A DNA stretch of 64,000 nt from Telmatospirillum sp. Lineage in GTDB: Bacteria > Pseudomonadota > Alphaproteobacteria > Rhodospirillales > Magnetospirillaceae. This document shows, piece after piece, positions 16,883 through 25,726 of the stretch. Numbering within the stretch: the first letter of the stretch is position 1; every line of letters begins with the position of its first letter. Location: assembly GCA_009712185.1 (NCBI GenBank), contig WASQ01000018.1, positions 1 to 64,000 of the forward strand, written 5' to 3'. The translations under genes were made by a program, and so were the position numbers. Under the pieces are notes generated by a model. That model had not been told where the DNA came from. It searched no databases and was given only the letters and a program-made list of their open reading frames with translations.

Positions 16883-16980
16883 ACGGTTTTTTATACTTTG
16901 TATCATTTTGTGTTTTATTAAATAAAATTTTGAAATTGCACCGAATGTAAAGGAATAAAATCATTCAAAGGAGACACGGC

Positions 16981-17736
16981 GTGGAAAACCTAAAAGTGAA
17001 GGGGTTTGAGATATTCAACCCATTTCAGGCGATCAGTCACCTTGGATATTTGAAAGAATGGGAGGCTGTTAAAAAAGAATTTTCTGAACTTCCGTTGGAT
17101 CCATTTTGCGATCCTAATTATATAAGAAAAAGACGATATAGCTATGCTTATATAAATAGCCATAGTCACGAATTGACGTGGCCTCCTGATAGTTATGACG
17201 AGCAGTGTGTGTATTACCAAGGAAATTTCAACAATGAGCATAAAGATATACACAGAAAATTTCCCTCAATATCTATAGGTGTTAGACGGAATCCAATCCT
17301 TAAACTGCTGATCGATAATGATTTCAATCGTACTTTCTGGAGGACCGCTGAAGTCAGGCAATACAGGGTTGGCATTCATCTCGTCAGGCTGATGGTCACG
17401 CCGCATTCTCCGCGCGCGGTGGCCTCCCCCGATGTCCTGCATCGGGATGGCGAAGCTTTTACGTTTGTCCACCTGGTCAACCGGCAGGGAGTCTCCGGCG
17501 GGGAGAACACGGTCGCCACGATCGACGCCGTCGGTCTCAAGGCCGGTGATGCCACATCCGCCCAGATCCATGCCCGTTTCGTCCTGGAACGCGATCTCGA
17601 CAGCTTCGCCGTTTGCGATGACATGGTGTGCCACGCGGTCGACAGCGTGGTCCTCGCCGACGGTGCGGATCACGGCTTCCGTGATGTCATCCTGATCGAT
17701 TTCACGCCGGTTCTTCCCGTTCTGGGAATGAACTGA
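16981..17736 (+). CDS. 2-oxoglutarate/Fe(II) dioxygenase (PF10014-like, amino acid hydroxylase type)
   Basis: A 251-residue protein resembling the 2OG-Fe_dioxy_2 family that includes the Bacillus L-isoleucine 4-hydroxylase. The iron triad is probably His154 and Asp156 in DVLHRDGEAFTFVHLVNRQG, and His218 in DDMVCHAVDSV. Arg234 in GFRDVILIDF is placed to bind 2-oxoglutarate. GTG was chosen as start because AAAGGAGA precedes it at good spacing. It is the first gene of a five-gene operon and would hydroxylate a free amino acid, or act as the cupin-fold partner of the MetRS-like protein. The first 400 bp are strikingly AT-rich while the catalytic half is GC-rich. Confidence 0.8.
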   Translation: MENLKVKGFEIFNPFQAISHLGYLKEWEAVKKEFSELPLDPFCDPNYIRKRRYSYAYINSHSHELTWPPDSYDEQCVYYQGNFNNEHKDIHRKFPSISIGVRRNPILKLLIDNDFNRTFWRTAEVRQYRVGIHLVRLMVTPHSPRAVASPDVLHRDGEAFTFVHLVNRQGVSGGENTVATIDAVGLKAGDATSAQIHARFVLERDLDSFAVCDDMVCHAVDSVVLADGADHGFRDVILIDFTPVLPVLGMN

Positions 17737-17768
17737 CAACGCGGTCCGACAACATAAGGACGCACCGA

Positions 17769-19277
17769 ATGACCCGTTATCTGTTGCTCCCGATGCAGCC
17801 GACGCCCAATGGCACGCTTCATCTCGGGCATATCGCCGGCCCCTATCTCCGCGCGGATATTCTGGCGCGCGCCTTGCGCCGGCAGGGCGATGAGGTTTCC
17901 GTGATCTGCGGCGCCGATGTCTACGAGAACTGGATTCAACTCCCCGCATTGCGGAGCAATGTCTCCCCTGAGACGTTATGCCGCAACAACGGGAACGCCA
18001 TCCATGAGGATTTGAGGTCGATGGGGATTGGCGTCGAGTCCTGGATCGATCCCTTGGGGGAGGTCGATTCCGGCGCCTATGCGGCCCTTCACAACGAGCT
18101 GCTGGATCGCGGGGTCAGGGGCGGGGGGCTGTTCCTCAAGTCCGAAAGGATCCCCTATGCGGAAAACACCGGCCGCGCCGTCACGGGCGTCTGGTTGCTG
18201 GGCAGATGCCCGGGCTGCGGTCTGCCCGCGGGGGGCAATTGTTGCGAAAATTGCGGTTTTCACTATCAGCCCGACCAGATTCTGGATCCCCGGTCCCGTC
18301 TGGATGAGGGGCGCCTGATCTGGCGTGAGGAACGGAGCTGGTTTGCCAGGGCGGATGATCCTGCGCGCATCGAAAGCCGTCTGTCCCGGCTGACCGGAAG
18401 CCCCGTCTTTCGCGATCTGGCGATCCGTTATCTGCGGTCGACCGGCGCGGAAGTCCGCCTGACCGCCCCGGGAGACTGGGGTGTTGCCAACCGGATTGAC
18501 GGCAATGGCGCTGTCGTCTGCAACACCTTCTTCGCCTACTGCGTCTATTGCGGCGAGCATTTTGCCCGCCTGACCGGGCGCCCCAATCCGCTGCGCGAGG
18601 GGGCCGACCGTGATACGCAGGTTGTCGCCCTGGCCGGAGTGGACAATCTGGTTGCCGCGTTAATCACACCGCTGGTCCTGTCCGGTTGCCTTCCGGGAAC
18701 GCGGGGATTCGACCGGGTCATCCTGAACCGCTTCCTGCTGCTCGACGGTGCCAAGTTCTCGACCAGCCGCCGCCATGGGATCTGGGTCTCGGATGTCGCC
18801 GCAAATAAGGCGATTTCGACCGATGAGCTCCGTCTTTTCCTGTCATCCCTGTCCCTCGGCGAAGACGAGGTCAATTTTGACGTTGCGGCGCTGATCCAGT
18901 TCGTGAACTGGCACCGGCGGCGCCTGGGCAGCCGGATCGCCGAGGGGGAAATGGAAATCCGCGACATCCCGGCCGGCGCGATTCTCCAGATGCTGAAGGG
19001 GAGGGGCATTCCTGTCCAATATGCAGCGGTGGAGGACATCCGTCCCGACGCTCTGCTGGCGGCTTACCTGGCCTGGTTGTCCAACGACGATGTCAGGCGT
19101 TCGGATCCGGCCCTTTGGCGCGCCGCCCTTGCTTTTCTGGTGGAACCCCTGGCACCGCTGCTGGCGGCGGAATTGCGATCCGGACGGAAAGGGGAGGAGG
19201 GGATCCTGATCCGGGCGGGACGCGATCTCGTCGATGCGGATCTCCGGTCGATCGTTCATTTACAGCAGGAGAATTGA
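17769..19277 (+). CDS. Stand-alone methionyl-tRNA-synthetase-like protein of a biosynthetic operon
   Basis: A 502-residue class I synthetase-like protein. The HIGH-type motif is HLGH (18-21) within PTPNGTLHLGH. A zinc knuckle is formed by Cys147, Cys150, Cys158/159 and Cys162. The KMSKS-type loop is weakened to KFSTS (329-333), and a short helical C-terminal domain follows. Sited between a dioxygenase and an N-monooxygenase gene, it is unlikely to be the housekeeping MetRS. In known hydrazine pathways (for example Spb40 of s56-p1 and Tri28 of triacsin) a MetRS-like domain activates an amino acid without tRNA and joins it to an N-hydroxylated amino acid. There it is fused to a cupin, which is absent here. 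The stop overlaps the next start by one base. Confidence 0.82.
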   Translation: MTRYLLLPMQPTPNGTLHLGHIAGPYLRADILARALRRQGDEVSVICGADVYENWIQLPALRSNVSPETLCRNNGNAIHEDLRSMGIGVESWIDPLGEVDSGAYAALHNELLDRGVRGGGLFLKSERIPYAENTGRAVTGVWLLGRCPGCGLPAGGNCCENCGFHYQPDQILDPRSRLDEGRLIWREERSWFARADDPARIESRLSRLTGSPVFRDLAIRYLRSTGAEVRLTAPGDWGVANRIDGNGAVVCNTFFAYCVYCGEHFARLTGRPNPLREGADRDTQVVALAGVDNLVAALITPLVLSGCLPGTRGFDRVILNRFLLLDGAKFSTSRRHGIWVSDVAANKAISTDELRLFLSSLSLGEDEVNFDVAALIQFVNWHRRRLGSRIAEGEMEIRDIPAGAILQMLKGRGIPVQYAAVEDIRPDALLAAYLAWLSNDDVRRSDPALWRAALAFLVEPLAPLLAAELRSGRKGEEGILIRAGRDLVDADLRSIVHLQQEN

Positions 19278-20605
19278 TGATGTTGGACAGCGTTGACGAT
19301 GTCCATGCGCACCGTGACAGGTGGAGGGGGACTGTTCTGGACGTGGGTCTTATCGGCGCCGGACCATCGAATTTATCCGTTGCTGCGCATCTGCTGCCCC
19401 ACACCCAGGCATTTGCTCTTTATGACCGTCGCCGGGCTTTCACGTGGCACGATGGTCTGATGCTTGATGGCGTCAAGCTGCAATCGTCCTATTTCAAGGA
19501 CTTGATTTTTCTGAGCGATCCCAAGAGTCCGTTTACCTTCTTCAATTACCTGCATGAGAAAAACCGGTTGTACCGTTATCTGCATGCGGAATTCGACCGG
19601 CCGGAAAGACGGGAATTCGAATCCTATTTCCGCTGGGCCGGAGAGAAACTTGAGTCCTTTATTTCCCTTGAGACAGACGTCATCGGGCTGGAGCAGAGGA
19701 ACGACGGATTTCGCATTCTGTTCCAGTCCGGTTACCAGGATTCACGGAATGTGGTGGTCGGTATTGGGAAGCAGCCGTTTCTTGCGGGAAATGCGTCCGG
19801 TTTTGCCGGTCCGACGGTCTTCCACTCCAGTGACTATCGTCATCGCAGGGATGACGCGGGAGGTTTCAAGGGGCGGGACGTGATCATTGTCGGGGGAGGA
19901 CAATCCGCGGCCGAAATCGTTCTTGATCTGATTTCCTCGACCGGAAATTTCCCCAAAAGCATCCTGTGGATGACACGGTCGCAGAAATTCGCAATGTTTG
20001 ATGAAACTGTACTATGCAATGATATTTATACACCGTCATTCGCTACGTTCTTTTTCAATCAATCTGCTGAAATGCGCCGCGTTTTGAATGACGTGTATAA
20101 AACGTCAAGCGATGGGATCGTCGGAGAACTGTTGCTTCGCATTTACCGGCGTTTCTATGATCTTGATGTCTTCCATGGGACACCTGTTCAATACCGGATG
20201 CGCGTCGGGCAGACCTATACGGGCCTCGAACCGGCGGAAGGCGGCCGCTGGCGTGTGTCCAGCCACTTCCGGGATGCCCCAAGGGTGGACGTGGGCGATG
20301 TCGTCATCATGGCAACCGGATACCAGTCTCCCCGATCGCCACTGATGGAGTCGCTTGACGAGATTCTGGACCACGATGCGGACGGCTCCCCGGTTTTCGG
20401 AAGCGATTATTCTGCCCGGACACAGGTGCCGACCTCCGGCCGGATCTTTTTACAAAACATGTCCTCGGACCGGTTCGGCTGGATGGATCCCAATCTCGGG
20501 GGGACGTCCTGGCGTGCCGCGACGATTACCAACGCCATCCTGGGAAGACCTGTCTACACGAACAGCGATGAGGGGACGCTGATCGATTGGGCCGGATCCC
20601 GATGA
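19277..20605 (+). CDS. SidA/IucD/PvdA-type amino acid N-monooxygenase
   Basis: A 442-residue flavin N-hydroxylase. The FAD motif is GLIGAGPSNLS (24-34), followed by the family block FTWHDGLMLDGVKLQSSYFK and DPKSPFTFFNYLH (to about 93). The NADPH motif is GGGQSAAE (206-213), and the ATGY motif is at 346-349. Relatives hydroxylate the side-chain amine of lysine or ornithine using NADPH and O2. A start at 19277 or 19280 is set by AGGAG at 19267-19271; a longer frame to 19115 lies inside the MetRS-like gene. No siderophore synthetase is nearby, so the hydroxylamine probably feeds the adjacent MetRS-like protein for N-N bond formation. Confidence 0.88.
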   Translation: MMLDSVDDVHAHRDRWRGTVLDVGLIGAGPSNLSVAAHLLPHTQAFALYDRRRAFTWHDGLMLDGVKLQSSYFKDLIFLSDPKSPFTFFNYLHEKNRLYRYLHAEFDRPERREFESYFRWAGEKLESFISLETDVIGLEQRNDGFRILFQSGYQDSRNVVVGIGKQPFLAGNASGFAGPTVFHSSDYRHRRDDAGGFKGRDVIIVGGGQSAAEIVLDLISSTGNFPKSILWMTRSQKFAMFDETVLCNDIYTPSFATFFFNQSAEMRRVLNDVYKTSSDGIVGELLLRIYRRFYDLDVFHGTPVQYRMRVGQTYTGLEPAEGGRWRVSSHFRDAPRVDVGDVVIMATGYQSPRSPLMESLDEILDHDADGSPVFGSDYSARTQVPTSGRIFLQNMSSDRFGWMDPNLGGTSWRAATITNAILGRPVYTNSDEGTLIDWAGSR

Positions 20606-22920
20606 CCGGGCGTCCCAGCCCCCTTGGACGACTGTCGGGTCTTGGGCCGGTCTGGCGGGATGGTCATTTCCCGGCCGGGATATCGGCGGTCGGGATCGAC
20701 GGCGATGGCCGCGCCGTCTATGGCGCCGGCAACGACGGCACTGTCGGGCGGTGGTCTTTTCCGGCCCGTGGGGGCGCGGTTGTCCGGAAGATCGGCGAGG
20801 CGTCGTTGCGGACGCTCGATCCGCATCCGTCCAGCGGTCGCCTGTTGCTGGGAGGGGAGGATGGACGGATCCGGATCCTCGACTCCACGACGCTTGAGCC
20901 TGTTTGGGAAAGGCGGATGCCGGACGACTTCATCAACGGCGCCGCCTGGAGCCCGGATGGCAGGCTGGTCGCCGTCGGGGGAAGCCGGGGCGTTCTGACT
21001 GTGCTCGATTCGGTGACGGGCGACGTTTTGCGGGCCTTTCCCCTGGCGATGCCGGTCCTTCATGTCGCCTGGAGCGGCAACGGCCGCTGGCTCGCGGCGT
21101 CCGCCTATGACGGCGGTATCGTTCGCTGGGACACCGGTCATTGGTCGGAGGTCCGGTACCGCATCCCCGACCAGGCGGCATGGAGTGTCCGCGTGACGGA
21201 TGACGGGACACTGTTTTCCGGGCGGGACGACGGTCAGATTCAATGGAACGGTGGGGTTCTGGGCGGTCTTCCCCATGACGGCGCCGTTTCCGGGGTGGTT
21301 CCGCTCGGGCGTCGGTATCTTGCCTCGCTATCCCATGACGAGACCATCCGGATCAGGTCACGGACCGGGGGGGCGGTGGTCGAGGAACTGTTCCCCGTCT
21401 ATCCGGGGTGGACCGCGTGTCTGGCGGCGGACCGGTCCGGACGATGGCTTCTGACGACGGATACGGCCGGCCAGTCGCTTTGCGTTTATGATGTCGACGC
21501 CCTGGTTGGCGCCGCCGCCGCGCGTTCCCCCGGGACCGTCGGGGATTTTTGGCGGTCGCGCCGGCAGGATGGATCGGGAACCCCGAACGGGCGGCGGGCC
21601 CGGATCCGCCGTCTGGAAAATGCCGGAAAACTGGTCGCGTCTCCGGATTGCCGGTCGTATCGTCGCGCCCCGCATCGCCTTCTTGACGCGTTCGACGTCC
21701 TGTCCTCCGGCGGTCGTCTTCTTCACCCGGTGACCACGATGGAGATCGGCACGCGGTGGGACGCTGTCGCCGTCATCAAATCCGGACGGGCGACGGTCTG
21801 TGGTGGTCGTTCCGGCGAGGAGGAGACGGTTCTGGCCCTCCCCGCCCTCGATGCCGGTGGCCCCACCGCCGGGATGACCGTGCTGGGCCGGCCGGGGGGG
21901 GAGGGGGAAAGCCCGACCCTTCTGGCGGCGACATTGTTTTCCAGGGCCTGGTCATCCACCCTTTTCGATCGGGCGGTGATCGGCCGTCGCGTCTACCGTT
22001 TGCGGTCTCCCGACGGTTCGCAAATCCACATCGGGTGGAACAACGACGGCGTTTGGATTGCGGGCGACGGGCTGTTCGATGACGGTGGACCAACCGGCGA
22101 CGCGTCTTGCTCTTCGCCGGTTGACCGGCTCGCTCCGATCCCGCGAGCGGACGCGAGCGAGGCCGGGGGTCTCGGAGAAACCGGCCCGACGATTGAGGGG
22201 CGCGCCGATCGGCTCCGGGCAGCGCGGACTGGATTTATGGGGCGTCAGTTCGTTGCGGCGATCGCCGCCATCGCCCTGCCGCGAACGAACCGCGACCCGG
22301 TTCCCGGTCCCGCTCAGGACCTGGAGGTCCGGAGATCCGCTTTTTGCGCCGCCGCGCTGGACAGTTCGCTGCTTGCTCAGGCGGCGACCGAAGACATCGC
22401 TCCGCAGGTGATCGATGCGATCCTGTTTGAACGCCGCCGTCACTGCCGGATTGTCCTTGGCGGCCGCGACGTCTCCACGACGACGAAAGGGGGCGACGGT
22501 TCTGCCGATTCGCCGGATGCGGTGATCCTCGATCCATCCGGAACCGGGGAAACGGGGCGGACGATCGCCCGGATCATTGCCGGGCAGGGGTATGGCGTCG
22601 TGATGATCGACCCCACCGGATCATCTGTTGTTCCGGACGATGCCAGGCTCCATATCCTGGTGTTGGACGATGATCCCTTGCAGGATTGGCGCGATGGCCC
22701 TGTCGGATTGTGTTACGAGACGCTTGCCGCGCGGCATCGCGACGGCCGGCGCCAGCGCTGGCTTCCTGTCCGTGTCCGGGCGCGGGATGGGAGCCTGCCG
22801 GCGCTTCCGGATCTGCTGTGCAGCTTCGACGGCATTGTTCTGTCTTCCGACCGGACCGTGGGCCGCGAGGATGTCATTCGCATCGTGGCCGCCCTGGACC
22901 ATGACAGGGCCCGGCTGTGA
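20602..22920 (+). CDS. WD40-repeat-like protein with unassigned C-terminal domain
   Basis: About 772 residues, starting in an ATGA overlap with the N-monooxygenase stop. The first 320 or so residues show repeated beta-propeller blades (for example LLLGGEDGRIRILDSTTLEP, GAAWSPDGRLVAVGGSRG, VLHVAWSGNGRWLAASAYDG, SLSHDETIRIRS). A Pro/Arg-rich linker (about 330-370) leads to a second beta-rich stretch. The C-terminal 230 residues (including DAVILDPSGTGETGRTIARI, IDPTGSSVVPDD and LVLDDDP) match nothing I recognise, though they look alpha/beta. A copy of the dispersed palindromic repeat lies in frame at 22097-22200. There is no signal peptide. It could scaffold the pathway enzymes; function unknown. 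Confidence 0.72.
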   Translation: MTGRPSPLGRLSGLGPVWRDGHFPAGISAVGIDGDGRAVYGAGNDGTVGRWSFPARGGAVVRKIGEASLRTLDPHPSSGRLLLGGEDGRIRILDSTTLEPVWERRMPDDFINGAAWSPDGRLVAVGGSRGVLTVLDSVTGDVLRAFPLAMPVLHVAWSGNGRWLAASAYDGGIVRWDTGHWSEVRYRIPDQAAWSVRVTDDGTLFSGRDDGQIQWNGGVLGGLPHDGAVSGVVPLGRRYLASLSHDETIRIRSRTGGAVVEELFPVYPGWTACLAADRSGRWLLTTDTAGQSLCVYDVDALVGAAAARSPGTVGDFWRSRRQDGSGTPNGRRARIRRLENAGKLVASPDCRSYRRAPHRLLDAFDVLSSGGRLLHPVTTMEIGTRWDAVAVIKSGRATVCGGRSGEEETVLALPALDAGGPTAGMTVLGRPGGEGESPTLLAATLFSRAWSSTLFDRAVIGRRVYRLRSPDGSQIHIGWNNDGVWIAGDGLFDDGGPTGDASCSSPVDRLAPIPRADASEAGGLGETGPTIEGRADRLRAARTGFMGRQFVAAIAAIALPRTNRDPVPGPAQDLEVRRSAFCAAALDSSLLAQAATEDIAPQVIDAILFERRRHCRIVLGGRDVSTTTKGGDGSADSPDAVILDPSGTGETGRTIARIIAGQGYGVVMIDPTGSSVVPDDARLHILVLDDDPLQDWRDGPVGLCYETLAARHRDGRRQRWLPVRVRARDGSLPALPDLLCSFDGIVLSSDRTVGREDVIRIVAALDHDRARL
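22097..22200 (-). repeat. Dispersed palindromic repeat, copy B, inside WD40-like gene
   Basis: In the orientation opposite to copy A. It opens with the hairpin CAACCGGCGA...TCGCCGGTTG, then CCCGCGAGCGGA and GGGTCTCGGAGAAACC. It encodes about 35 residues (starting near GPTGDASCSSPVDR) without breaking the reading frame. Such in-frame insertion recalls Rickettsia palindromic elements. Confidence 0.7.
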
Positions 22921-22935
22921 CCAGGGGGGGATCGC

Positions 22936-23862
22936 ATGACTCAGCCGGACAACGCCGTTTCCCCACAGATGCGGACCCGGGCGGCGATGGGACGCGACAG
23001 GCTGTCAGCCTATCTCGCGACGGCGGCCGCGCTCGTTCTTTGGGCATCGTCCTTCGTTGCGATCCGCTATTGCCTCCGCTATTTCACTCCGTCCGGTCTG
23101 GCGGCTTTGCGCTATGCCATCGCCGCGGTGGCTCTTGTCGTACTTTCTCCGCTGATCCGGGGACAGGGCTCCGCAAGAACGGGATGGCGGGATCTCCCCC
23201 TGTTCGTCCTGTTCGGCCTTCTTGGTATCGTCGGCTACAATATCGGTCTCAATCTGGGAGAGCAGACGGTCACGGCGGCAACATCAAGTTTTGTTGTTGC
23301 TCAGATTCCTATTTCCACGGTAATTCTTCAATTTATGTTTTTCCAAGATAAAATATCTCGGGGAACATTCTTCGGAATTTTGCTGGGTCTGCTTGGAACG
23401 ACAATCATCGTATTGTCGGAAACATCTGGATCCGGATTCGGATGGGGGGCTATTTTTATCGTTGGTGCCATTTTTTCAGAAAGCGCCTATTTCGTTTTGC
23501 AAAAAGACGCCATCCATCGTTTGGGGGCCTACCGTGTCAACCTGTTCACCATCCTGGCTGCCGGAATCTGCATGTCCCCCTTGCTGGGTGACCTTTTCAC
23601 CGCCGGTTTTCCCGATGGGGCCGGACCCTGGATTGCGGTCCTCTATCTTGGCTTGTTTCCGGCGGCACTGGCCTATTTCCTGTGGACCTACGCCATCCGG
23701 GAATTAGGGCCTGTGATCACCGCCACCTCACTTTATGCCCTGCCATTTCTCACGTTGTTGATCGGTTTTTTGTGCCTTGGCGAACAACCCGTGCCCATGG
23801 CGTTGTGTGGCGGGGCGCTCGCGTTGTCCGGAGCCTATCTGGCACACCGTTTCCGTCAGTGA
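22936..23862 (+). CDS. EamA-family (DMT) metabolite exporter
   Basis: A 308-residue, ten-helix drug/metabolite transporter made of two EamA halves (about 25-155 and 170-305). ALVLWASSFVAIRYCLRYFT is the first helix and LGLFPAALAYFLWTYAIREL the typical signature of the second half. It is the last gene of the operon, 15 bp after the WD40-like gene. RhtA/YdcZ-like members export amino acids, so this one probably exports the modified amino acid made by the cluster or gives self-resistance. ATG follows GGGGGGATCGC. Confidence 0.85.
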   Translation: MTQPDNAVSPQMRTRAAMGRDRLSAYLATAAALVLWASSFVAIRYCLRYFTPSGLAALRYAIAAVALVVLSPLIRGQGSARTGWRDLPLFVLFGLLGIVGYNIGLNLGEQTVTAATSSFVVAQIPISTVILQFMFFQDKISRGTFFGILLGLLGTTIIVLSETSGSGFGWGAIFIVGAIFSESAYFVLQKDAIHRLGAYRVNLFTILAAGICMSPLLGDLFTAGFPDGAGPWIAVLYLGLFPAALAYFLWTYAIRELGPVITATSLYALPFLTLLIGFLCLGEQPVPMALCGGALALSGAYLAHRFRQ

Positions 23863-23957
23863 CTGTCCGGAACGCAGGCTGGTCCGAAGAGGGGACGTGC
23901 CCGCTTCATGATGGCCTTCCGATGGAACGCCGGCGTCACCGGGACGACGGGGCCAAA

Positions 23958-25667
23958 TCAGCTCTGCCGGATCGTTGTCAGAAAATTCGCGACCTCCGTG
24001 TTAAGGACGTCTGATTGCCGAGCCAGATTCGACGATGCCGACAGAACGGATTCGGACTCCCTGCCTGCTTCCTTGGCGGCGGCGCTGACGCCGGTGATCC
24101 TTTTGGATACAGTCTCGGTCGCGGCGGCAACCTGTTCCGCGACGCGCGATATCTCCTCGGTTGCGGCGCCTTGCTGCTCGACGGCTGCGGCGATGGCGAT
24201 GGAGATCTCGTTCAAAGAGCGAATGGTTCGGGTGATGCTGTCGATTGCGGCGACTGTGCCCCGGGTTGCTCCCTGGATTTCCTGGATTTGGGTGGCGATC
24301 TCTCCGGTTGCGCGTGCCGTCTGGCTGGCCAGATTTTTGACTTCCGTTGCAACGACGGCGAAGCCCTTGCCGGCGTCGCCGGCACGCGCCGCTTCGATGG
24401 TGGCGTTGAGCGCCAGAAGATTCGTCCGGCTTGCGATATCGGTGATCAGGGAAACGATCGTGCCGATTTTTTCCGCCATCTCCGACAGTTCTGTCACCGA
24501 ACGCATGCTCTCTCCCGCTTCGGTCACGGCCTTTTCGGCGGCGATCGACGAGGCGGAGACCTGCTGGGTGATCTCGCGGACCGATGCGGACAGTTCCTGC
24601 GCTGCCGATGCAACGCTGTGAACATTCTGCGTGGCCTGAATTGACGCCTGCGAAACCACCTCCGCTTCGTCGCTCGCTTTGCGCGTGGTATCGGATAGCA
24701 TTTTCGAAGAGACGCGCATGTCACCGGCCGCGCTTGCAATTCCGGAAGCAACGGAATGGACGCTTCGCTCGAAAGTATCGGCCAGAGCGACCAGATCGGA
24801 CCGCCTTTTGCCCTCGGCCTCGCGCTTTGTCGTCTCCTGTTCGGCCCTCAATTGATCGACCTGAAGCAGATTGGTGCGAAACACTTCAAGTGAGTTGACC
24901 AGAACGCCAAGTTCGTCACGGCGTGCCAGATTGCGAATGTTGTCGGATACATTGCCGTTCGCCAGTTCTTCCGTCCGTCGGGCGATGGTCCTGATCGAGC
25001 GCACCGTCGTCGTGACGATCGTCGACGTCAGGACCACAAGTGCGACAATAACGCCGGCGGTCAGACTGATTGCACTTTGTCGCGCCTTGGCGCTGACCGC
25101 ATCCGCAGCCTCGGCGTCGATTCGCGACGCCGCGTTGCCCATACGGACCAATTCGCTAAGCGCCGCGATAAGAACCTGGGAATTCTGATCGAAGGGTACG
25201 AGAAACGAAACGGCCGAATTGAAGTCGATCTCCATCATCTGGGAGACGAATGTCAATGCCTTGCGGTATTTCGCCACATCCTGAACAAGTCCGTCGAGAC
25301 GATCTCGCTGGTCGCTCCGGGCGAATCGGTCCCGATATTGGGACAGACGCTGCTGAACCTGATCCAGCCTGGAGTCGAGCCGTCCGATTTCGGTCGCAAC
25401 GTCCAATCCCTTGGTTCCGGCGGCCTGAAGGGCAAGAATCCGGTAAAGGTTCCCATTGACCGACTGGATGCCATCGGACGCCTCCTGCAGAAGCATATTT
25501 CCGTCGCTGCTGCGGACGAGCACGCGATCCATCGTTGCCGACTGGGTCGTCAAGGCTCCCAGGCTGATCAGCGCGACCGAGATCATCATTGCGATCGAGA
25601 CCAGGGGCGCGATCGCGAGTTTGATCGGAAAAGGCCAGTCGGAAATCCGGATGACGGTGTGGAGCAT
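23958..25667 (-). CDS. Methyl-accepting chemotaxis protein with helical (4HB-like) sensor
   Basis: About 569 residues. A first membrane helix at about 14-36 is followed by a helical periplasmic region of about 160 residues without cysteines, as in four-helix-bundle sensors. Then come a second helix (about 195-217), HAMP and a signalling domain with the hairpin tip [20 protein letters not shown]. The start at 25667 ([10 protein letters not shown]) follows AGGAG at proper spacing; the longer frame to 25706 lacks one. It is convergent with the exporter operon and preceded by the GTGCAC repeat block. Ligand unknown. Confidence 0.9.
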   Translation of the reverse strand: MLHTVIRISDWPFPIKLAIAPLVSIAMMISVALISLGALTTQSATMDRVLVRSSDGNMLLQEASDGIQSVNGNLYRILALQAAGTKGLDVATEIGRLDSRLDQVQQRLSQYRDRFARSDQRDRLDGLVQDVAKYRKALTFVSQMMEIDFNSAVSFLVPFDQNSQVLIAALSELVRMGNAASRIDAEAADAVSAKARQSAISLTAGVIVALVVLTSTIVTTTVRSIRTIARRTEELANGNVSDNIRNLARRDELGVLVNSLEVFRTNLLQVDQLRAEQETTKREAEGKRRSDLVALADTFERSVHSVASGIASAAGDMRVSSKMLSDTTRKASDEAEVVSQASIQATQNVHSVASAAQELSASVREITQQVSASSIAAEKAVTEAGESMRSVTELSEMAEKIGTIVSLITDIASRTNLLALNATIEAARAGDAGKGFAVVATEVKNLASQTARATGEIATQIQEIQGATRGTVAAIDSITRTIRSLNEISIAIAAAVEQQGAATEEISRVAEQVAAATETVSKRITGVSAAAKEAGRESESVLSASSNLARQSDVLNTEVANFLTTIRQS

Positions 25668-25726
25668 GATCTCTCTCCTTCGTGCCCTGCGTCGGTCATT
25701 TCTCAACCGTGTGATCCGGTCACAGC

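Noticed and set aside
19115-19276. N-terminal extension of the N-monooxygenase
   Set aside because: It lies inside the MetRS-like gene in another frame. The ribosome site AGGAG at 19267 sets the start at 19277 or 19280.
17769-19277. Housekeeping methionyl-tRNA synthetase
   Set aside because: Operon context with a dioxygenase and N-hydroxylase, weakened KMSKS loop and reduced C-terminal domain favour a specialised role, though a metG census of the genome is needed to exclude it fully.
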